A DNA stretch of 64,000 nucleotides, taken from Paraburkholderia tropica. GTDB lineage: Bacteria; Pseudomonadota; Gammaproteobacteria; Burkholderiales; Burkholderiaceae. A model generated the notes under the pieces. That model was not told where the DNA came from. It saw nothing but the letters and a program-made list of their open reading frames with translations, and ran no database searches. Below are positions 58,899 to 64,000 of this stretch, piece by piece; positions within the stretch are counted from its first letter, which is position 1, and the number at the start of each line of letters is the position of its first letter. Location: the NCBI RefSeq assembly GCF_914484835.1, contig NZ_CAJZAR010000041.1, positions 98,861-162,860 of the forward strand, read 5' to 3'. A program made the translations under genes and the position numbers.

Positions 58899-59471
58899 CA
58901 TGGCATTGTCGATGTGGAATTCGCGATGCCCTTATAAGACCTGCCGCGAATTTCCCACTGCCTGATCGCCAGACAGCGTGCCGAGCAGCTCACTGCATCG
59001 CGCCTCGATTCGCATGGCGTCGTAACGGCAAGCATCGTTCCGAGGCCGGGGAGGGCCGCCATGGCGTTCCGCTGCACGGGGCGCTCGCGCGCTCCTGGGC
59101 AAGCCGGTGGGCAGAAACTCTGGATGAGTTCTCATCATGAAAATCTCAACATTTCACGCCGCGACGATCCTGGTTCGCGGGCGCATTGGCACGTCTTGCA
59201 CGTCTGCGTTCGCGCGGGTGCGGGACTGCGCGTCCTTGCCCAAAGCAATCGGCGTTAGCCGCTGCAACAGCGCATCGTCCCGATCGGTTGGCAGGCCATT
59301 CAGCGGGGGCATGAACTGACAGATGAGTTGAGTTAAGGCGGACCGGCTGCTGCGCCCTTCACCAGGTGGTGCAGGAGGCACCAAGGGTTAGCAGCCGCAG
59401 AGATTCGAATCAACGCTGGGGTATCGGCATCACGGGCTCCAGAGACCAGGGTATTTGTTAAGGATTGCAAA
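58899..59471 (+). other. Long leader/gap before the adhesin gene
   Basis: About 570 bases with no gene I can support. A 60-codon frame at 59137-59319 exists but has no recognisable features. The region nearest the adhesin contains a nested stem-loop (59344-59397) listed separately. Such long leaders are common for surface adhesins and may carry post-transcriptional control. Confidence 0.4.
59344..59397 (+). promoter_or_regulatory. Nested stem-loop with GGA loop in the adhesin leader
   Basis: Three stacked stems: CGGCTGCT/AGCAGCCG (59344-59351, 59390-59397), CCCTT/AAGGG (59355-59359, 59383-59387) and GGTGC/GCACC (59368-59372, 59378-59382) with apical loop AGGAG. GGA in a hairpin loop is the binding signature of CsrA/RsmA. 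It lies 75 bases before the ATG. Confidence 0.45.
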
Positions 59472-62400
59472 ATGAATAAGGCGTATCGATCAGTATGGAA
59501 TGAGTCCACGGGAACGTGGATGGCGGTGCAGGAGAACGCGAAGGGGCGTGGCAAGAGCAAGAGCGCGTCCTCCGGCGCGACCATGGTGGCCGCTGTGTCG
59601 ACCGTTATCGTGGGCGCGATGGGCGGCCTTGCCTCAAATGCTCATGCAGCAATGATCACCGGCTACACGGGCACAACTACCGGAGGCTATTGCACAACGG
59701 GTGCGAATTCGGTCAATGGCGTTTCCTACGCCCAGGAAATCGATCCGATAGACGGCAACGGGACGTATTCGATGGTCGTGGGCTGTTCGGCGTCGGGCGG
59801 CAACAATCTCGCGGTCACTGCGTACGGCGCTTTCGCATCCACCACCGGCAACTACGCGACCGCAATCGGATTTGGCACCAAAGCGGCAGCTAATGCGACT
59901 GCGCTGGGTTTTCAGACCATGGCGACCGGCTCAAACGCGACGGCGATGGGCTTTACGGCTAACGCCAACGGGGCGAGTGCCACGGCGATCGGGTCGGCTG
60001 CGTCGGCGTCCGGCACGAACGCGACGGCGCTTGGTGCGTCGTCGACGGCGAGCGGCTCGAATGGCATCGCGATCGGCAATTCCGCGACGTCGATGGCGGG
60101 CAGCGCCGTGGCGATCGGTACCGCAGCCACGGGCACGGGGACCAACTCGGTCGCGATTGGCGTTGTCGCCAAGAGCATCGCATACGGCGTCGCGGTGGGT
60201 AACGGCGCCACGGTTGCCTCGACCGACGGCAACTCCAATGGCGTAGCGTTGGGCACCGGATCTTATGCCAATGGCGGTGCGGCTTCGACCGGCTATCAGG
60301 CGACAGCGAGCGGTTCGTGGAGTACCGCGCTCGGCCCCAACGCGACGGCATCCGCGACGAATGCCGTCGCGCTCGGCTACGGCACGACGGCTTCCACGGC
60401 GAACTCGGTTGCGCTGGGCAACGGCGCGACCACGGCAGCGGCTGTGGCGACCACCAATGGCGTGATCGGCGGCACGACGTACACCTATGCAGGCACGGCG
60501 CCGACCGGCGTGGTGAGCATGGGCAAGGCCGGTGCAGAACGTCAGGTGACGAACGTCGCGGCAGGCCGCGTGACGTCGACGAGCACCGACGCGGTGAACG
60601 GTTCGCAGCTCTATGCGACGAACACGCAGGTGACGCAGAACACGGGCGACATCTCGAACATCTACACAAAACTGACGAACCTCAGTGGCGGTACGGTCGA
60701 CGCGGTGCTGTACGACTCGTCGGCGCATACGTCGGTGACGCTGGGCGGCACGGGCGCAAGCTCGAACGTGAAGCTGAGCAACGTGGCGGCAGGTACGTTG
60801 TCGTCGACGAGCACGGATGCGGTGAACGGTTCGCAGCTGTACGCGACGAACAACACCGTCAACAACATCGTGAACGGCGGCGGCATCAAGTACTTCCACA
60901 CGAACTCGTCGCTGGGCGATTCGGTGGCGGCTGGCTTGGACTCGACGGCGATTGGCCCGGCTTCGACGGCGGGCGGTGCGAATTCCGTCGCGATCGGCAA
61001 TGCGTCGACGACGATGGCACAAAACGCCGTGGCGATCGGTACCGGCGCCACGTCCCTGGGGAACGACGCGATCGTGATCGGTTCTGCCGCGAGCAGCATC
61101 GCAAACGGCGTCGCGCTGGGTAAAGGTGCCACGGTTACTTCGACCGATGGCAACAACTCTGGCATCGCGTTGGGCAACGGAGCGATTGCCAATGGCGTAT
61201 CGGTTTCGACCGGCTATCAGTCGACCGCTAGCGGTTCGTGGAGTACCGCGCTCGGCCCCTGGGCGAGGGCAACCGGGGCGAATGCGGTCGCGGTCGGCAC
61301 TTCCGCGACTGCGAGCGGCGCGAATGCCACCGCGCTCGGCAACGGTGCGAATGCTTCCACGGCGAACTCGGTTGCACTGGGTAACGGCGCGACCACGGCA
61401 GCGGCTGTGGCGACCACCAATGGCGTGATCGGCGGCACGACGTACACCTATGCAGGCACGTCGCCGACCGGCGTTGTGAGCGTGGGCAAGGCCGGTGCAG
61501 AACGTCAGGTGCAGAACGTCGCAGCGGGTCAAGTGACGTCCAGCAGCACGGATGCGGTGAACGGTTCGCAGCTCTACGCGACCAACACGCAGGTGACGGC
61601 GAACACGACGAGCATCAGCAACCTGCAAGGCTCGGTGACGACGCTGCAAGGCAACGTGACGACGATGCAAGGCCAGATCACCAACATCAACGGCAAGCTG
61701 GCCGATGCGGTGATGTACGACTCGTCGGCGCATACGTCGGTGACGCTGGGCGGCACGGGCGCGAGCACGAACGTGAAGCTGAGCAACGTGGCGGCAGGCA
61801 CGCTGTCGTCGACGAGCACGGACGCGGTGAACGGCTCGCAGCTGTACGCGACGAACAACAGCGTCACGAGCGTCACGAACACGGTGAACAACATCGTGAA
61901 CGGCGGTGGCATCAAGTACTTCCACACGAACTCGTCGCTGGCGGATTCGGTGGCGAACGGTGCGAACTCGACGGCGATCGGTCCGGCCGCCGCTGCCAAT
62001 TACGCGGATGACATCGCGATTGGTGATGGAGCGGCGGCAAGCCGACCTGGCATTAACCAGCAGAGCGGCAATGTCGCGCTGGGTGCTAATGCTACGGCAC
62101 AAGGCTATCGCTCGATCGCTATCGGTGTTGGCGCTCAAACGAACACCGGCTCGCTCTGGCAGTACGCGTCCGATATCGCGATCGGTCAGTCCGCGCTCTC
62201 TGAAGGCTACGATTCGGTCGCGCTGGGCAACAATGCGAATGCCGGCTCGGCAGGAGGGTACGGCAACAACGTGGCAGTGGGCGGCAGCTCCTATGCCAAG
62301 GCATCGGGCGCCGTTGCGTTTGGCGGCGCGGCCAGCGCGGCGGCGGCCAACTCGACGGCCATCGGCGCACTCGCCTCGACCAGCGCAGCCGGCGCGGTTG

Positions 62401-64000
62401 CGATCGGTACCAGCGCGACGGCGAGCGACACGAATGCGGTGGCGCTGGGTCAGAATGCCAAATCGACCGGCACCAATAGCGCTGCGCTCGGTGGGCTTGC
62501 GCAGGCGACCGGTTTACGCTCCGTGGCGGTGGGTGCTGCGGCGCAGGCGACCGCGGACACCTCGGTTGCGCTTGGCAACTCGGCAACGGCCGGTACGGTG
62601 AACTCGGTGGCGCTGGGTACCAGCTCGGTAACGTCGGCGGCTGTGGCGACGGCCAATGGCGTGATCGGCGGCACGACGTTCACCTATGCAGGCACGTCGC
62701 CGACCGGCGTGGTGAGCGTGGGCAAGGCCGGTGCAGAACGTCAGGTGCAGAACGTCGCAGCGGGTCAAGTGACGTCCAGCAGCACGGATGCGGTGAACGG
62801 TTCGCAGCTGTACGCGACCAACACGCAGGTGACGGCGAACACGACGAGCATCAGCAACCTGCAAGGCTCGGTGACGACGCTGCAAGGTAACGTCACGACG
62901 ATGCAAGGCCAGATCACCAACATCAACGGCAAGCTGGCCGATGCGGTGATGTACGACTCGTCGGCGCATACGTCGGTGACGTTGGGCGGCACGGGTGCGA
63001 GCACGAACGTGAAGCTGAGCAACGTCGCGGCAGGCACGCTGTCGTCGACGAGCACGGATGCGGTGAATGGTTCGCAGCTGTATGCGACGAACACGAACGT
63101 GTCTAACCTCACGGGTACGGTGACGAACATCGCCGGTAACGTGACGACGATGCAAGGCCAGATCACGAACATCAACGGCAAGCTTGCTGATGCGGTGCTG
63201 TACGACTCGTCGGCGCATACGTCGGTGACGCTGGGCGGCACGGGCGCAAGCACGAACGTGAAGCTGAGCAACGTGGCGGCAGGCACGCTGTCGTCGACGA
63301 GCACGGATGCGGTGAATGGTTCGCAGCTGTACGCGACGAACAACACCGTCAACAACATCGTGAACGGCGGCGGCATCAAGTACTTCCACACGAACTCGTC
63401 GCTGGGCGATTCGGTGGCGACGGGTGCGAACTCGACGGCGATTGGTCCGGTGGCAACGGCCAGCGCAGCGAACGCGATCGCGATCGGCAACGGTGCGAAT
63501 GCGTCGACGGCGAACTCGGTGGCGCTGGGCAACGGCGCGACTACGGCAGCGGCTGTGGCGACGACCAATGGCGTGATCGGTGGCACGACGTACACCTACG
63601 CAGGCACGACGCCGACCGGCGTGGTGAGCATGGGCGCAGCGGGCACCGAGCGTGAAGTGACGAACGTCGCGGCAGGCCGCGTGACGTCGACGAGCACGGA
63701 TGCGGTGAACGGCTCGCAACTCTATGCGACCAACACGCAGGTGACGGCGAACACGACGAGCATCAGCAACCTGCAAGGCTCGGTGACGACGCTGCAAGGC
63801 GACGTGAGCAACCTCGCGGGCAATGTCACGAACATCAACGGCAAGCTGGCGGATGCAGTGCTGTACGACTCGTCGGCGCATACGTCGGTGACGTTGGGCG
63901 GCACGGGCGCGAGCACGAACGTGAAGCTGAGCAACGTGGCGGCAGGCGCGCTGTCGTCGACGAGCACGGACGCGGTGAACGGTTCGCAGCTGTATGCGAC
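59472..64000 (+). CDS. Trimeric autotransporter adhesin (YadA-like), 5' part
   Basis: Open for 1509 codons to the window edge; the C-terminal membrane anchor is beyond it. The start MNKAYRSVWNESTGTWMAVQ is an extended signal peptide region (ESPR), followed by a signal peptide ending SNAHA near residue 60. Then come YadA-head 14-residue repeats (NATALG, NSVAIG, ASATAIG patterns), recurring neck motifs (VTSTSTDAVNGSQLYATN) and stalk blocks with VKLSNVAAGTLSS. Blocks recur four or five times. The protein should trimerise on the surface (type Vc secretion) and mediate attachment or autoaggregation. All frames checked at several points stay open, so it is not obviously broken. Confidence 0.95.
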   Translation, partial: MNKAYRSVWNESTGTWMAVQENAKGRGKSKSASSGATMVAAVSTVIVGAMGGLASNAHAAMITGYTGTTTGGYCTTGANSVNGVSYAQEIDPIDGNGTYSMVVGCSASGGNNLAVTAYGAFASTTGNYATAIGFGTKAAANATALGFQTMATGSNATAMGFTANANGASATAIGSAASASGTNATALGASSTASGSNGIAIGNSATSMAGSAVAIGTAATGTGTNSVAIGVVAKSIAYGVAVGNGATVASTDGNSNGVALGTGSYANGGAASTGYQATASGSWSTALGPNATASATNAVALGYGTTASTANSVALGNGATTAAAVATTNGVIGGTTYTYAGTAPTGVVSMGKAGAERQVTNVAAGRVTSTSTDAVNGSQLYATNTQVTQNTGDISNIYTKLTNLSGGTVDAVLYDSSAHTSVTLGGTGASSNVKLSNVAAGTLSSTSTDAVNGSQLYATNNTVNNIVNGGGIKYFHTNSSLGDSVAAGLDSTAIGPASTAGGANSVAIGNASTTMAQNAVAIGTGATSLGNDAIVIGSAASSIANGVALGKGATVTSTDGNNSGIALGNGAIANGVSVSTGYQSTASGSWSTALGPWARATGANAVAVGTSATASGANATALGNGANASTANSVALGNGATTAAAVATTNGVIGGTTYTYAGTSPTGVVSVGKAGAERQVQNVAAGQVTSSSTDAVNGSQLYATNTQVTANTTSISNLQGSVTTLQGNVTTMQGQITNINGKLADAVMYDSSAHTSVTLGGTGASTNVKLSNVAAGTLSSTSTDAVNGSQLYATNNSVTSVTNTVNNIVNGGGIKYFHTNSSLADSVANGANSTAIGPAAAANYADDIAIGDGAAASRPGINQQSGNVALGANATAQGYRSIAIGVGAQTNTGSLWQYASDIAIGQSALSEGYDSVALGNNANAGSAGGYGNNVAVGGSSYAKASGAVAFGGAASAAAANSTAIGALASTSAAGAVAIGTSATASDTNAVALGQNAKSTGTNSAALGGLAQATGLRSVAVGAAAQATADTSVALGNSATAGTVNSVALGTSSVTSAAVATANGVIGGTTFTYAGTSPTGVVSVGKAGAERQVQNVAAGQVTSSSTDAVNGSQLYATNTQVTANTTSISNLQGSVTTLQGNVTTMQGQITNINGKLADAVMYDSSAHTSVTLGGTGASTNVKLSNVAAGTLSSTSTDAVNGSQLYATNTNVSNLTGTVTNIAGNVTTMQGQITNINGKLADAVLYDSSAHTSVTLGGTGASTNVKLSNVAAGTLSSTSTDAVNGSQLYATNNTVNNIVNGGGIKYFHTNSSLGDSVATGANSTAIGPVATASAANAIAIGNGANASTANSVALGNGATTAAAVATTNGVIGGTTYTYAGTTPTGVVSMGAAGTEREVTNVAAGRVTSTSTDAVNGSQLYATNTQVTANTTSISNLQGSVTTLQGDVSNLAGNVTNINGKLADAVLYDSSAHTSVTLGGTGASTNVKLSNVAAGALSSTSTDAVNGSQLYA
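61401..61858 (+). repeat. Long in-frame direct repeat in the adhesin, copy 1
   Basis: About 458 bases nearly identical to 62637-63094, displaced by 1236 bases (412 codons) without gaps. It encodes a TAG-type block, a neck motif and a stalk segment ending in QLYATNN. Confidence 0.85.
62637..63094 (+). repeat. Long in-frame direct repeat in the adhesin, copy 2
   Basis: Partner of 61401-61858 with scattered single-base differences. Recombination between the copies would remove or add exactly 412 codons and keep the frame. Confidence 0.85.

Noticed and set aside
59137..59319. 60-codon plus-strand frame in the adhesin leader
   Set aside because: No ribosome-binding site, no recognisable features and it lies in a region with hairpins typical of a leader.
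59931..62138. 735-codon minus-strand frame and similar antisense frames inside the adhesin gene
   Set aside because: The adhesin repeats have biased codons, so the complementary strand lacks stops; the translations are Arg/His repeats without family features.

Overview
The window is GC-rich, densely coded DNA from a betaproteobacterium of the Burkholderiaceae, most likely Paraburkholderia, Caballeronia or Burkholderia. That reading rests on gene order (kdsD-kdsC-lptC-lptA-lptB-rpoN; uvrA divergent from an MFS gene and ssb), a Burkholderia-type trimeric porin, and a galactonate cluster carrying araFGH-type transport genes. I see no rRNA, tRNA, CRISPR array, insertion sequence or prophage.

Layout. 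1-4.7 kb (minus): the 5' part of rpoN, preceded in the operon by the lipopolysaccharide transport and Kdo genes lptB, lptA, lptC, kdsC and kdsD. 5-10.3 kb (plus): CPA2 antiporter, apt, LysE exporter, NUDIX hydrolase, purU. 10.4-11.1 kb: a Phd/VapC-type toxin-antitoxin pair behind an array of alternating GTCAT half-sites. 11.1-17.4 kb: AI-2E family permease, uvrA, an MFS transporter and ssb. 17.8-20.8 kb: hcp and a ferredoxin reductase behind FNR-like and NsrR-like sites (nitrosative stress). 20.8-25 kb: PAS regulator with a threonine/hydroxyaspartate ammonia-lyase, then LysR and MFS. 25.2-33.1 kb: three BvgA/RcsB-like response regulators in a row, an AqpZ-like aquaporin and a 1582-residue BvgS/EvgS-like hybrid kinase; this is the most distinctive system here. 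33.3-41.2 kb: LysR, porin, CHRD protein, HSL-type hydrolase, EcsC protein, DHA2 efflux pump and MarR. 41.3-45.7 kb: a D-amino-acid cluster (PLP deaminase, RpiR regulator, N-acyl-D-amino-acid deacylase, RidA). 45.7-46.4 kb: a HigBA pair. 46.9-57.8 kb: a sugar cluster (IclR, dgoK, dgoA, SDR, araFGH, aldose dehydrogenase, SMP-30 lactonase, aldose 1-epimerase). 57.9 kb: pyrF. From 59.5 kb to the end: a trimeric autotransporter adhesin, cut by the window edge after about 1509 codons.

How the parts work together. The sugar genes encode uptake by AraFGH, mutarotation, oxidation to the lactone, hydrolysis to the aldonate, then phosphorylation and aldol cleavage of the 2-keto-3-deoxy acid (De Ley-Doudoroff type). 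The dehydratase linking the two halves is not in the window. The D-amino-acid genes encode deacylation, deamination and removal of the reactive imine. The BvgAS-like block encodes a periplasmic ligand sensor feeding a phosphorelay with three possible DNA-binding outputs next to a channel gene.

All functions are inferred from reading the sequence; no database search was run. Operators, promoters and hairpins were found by eye and are hypotheses.
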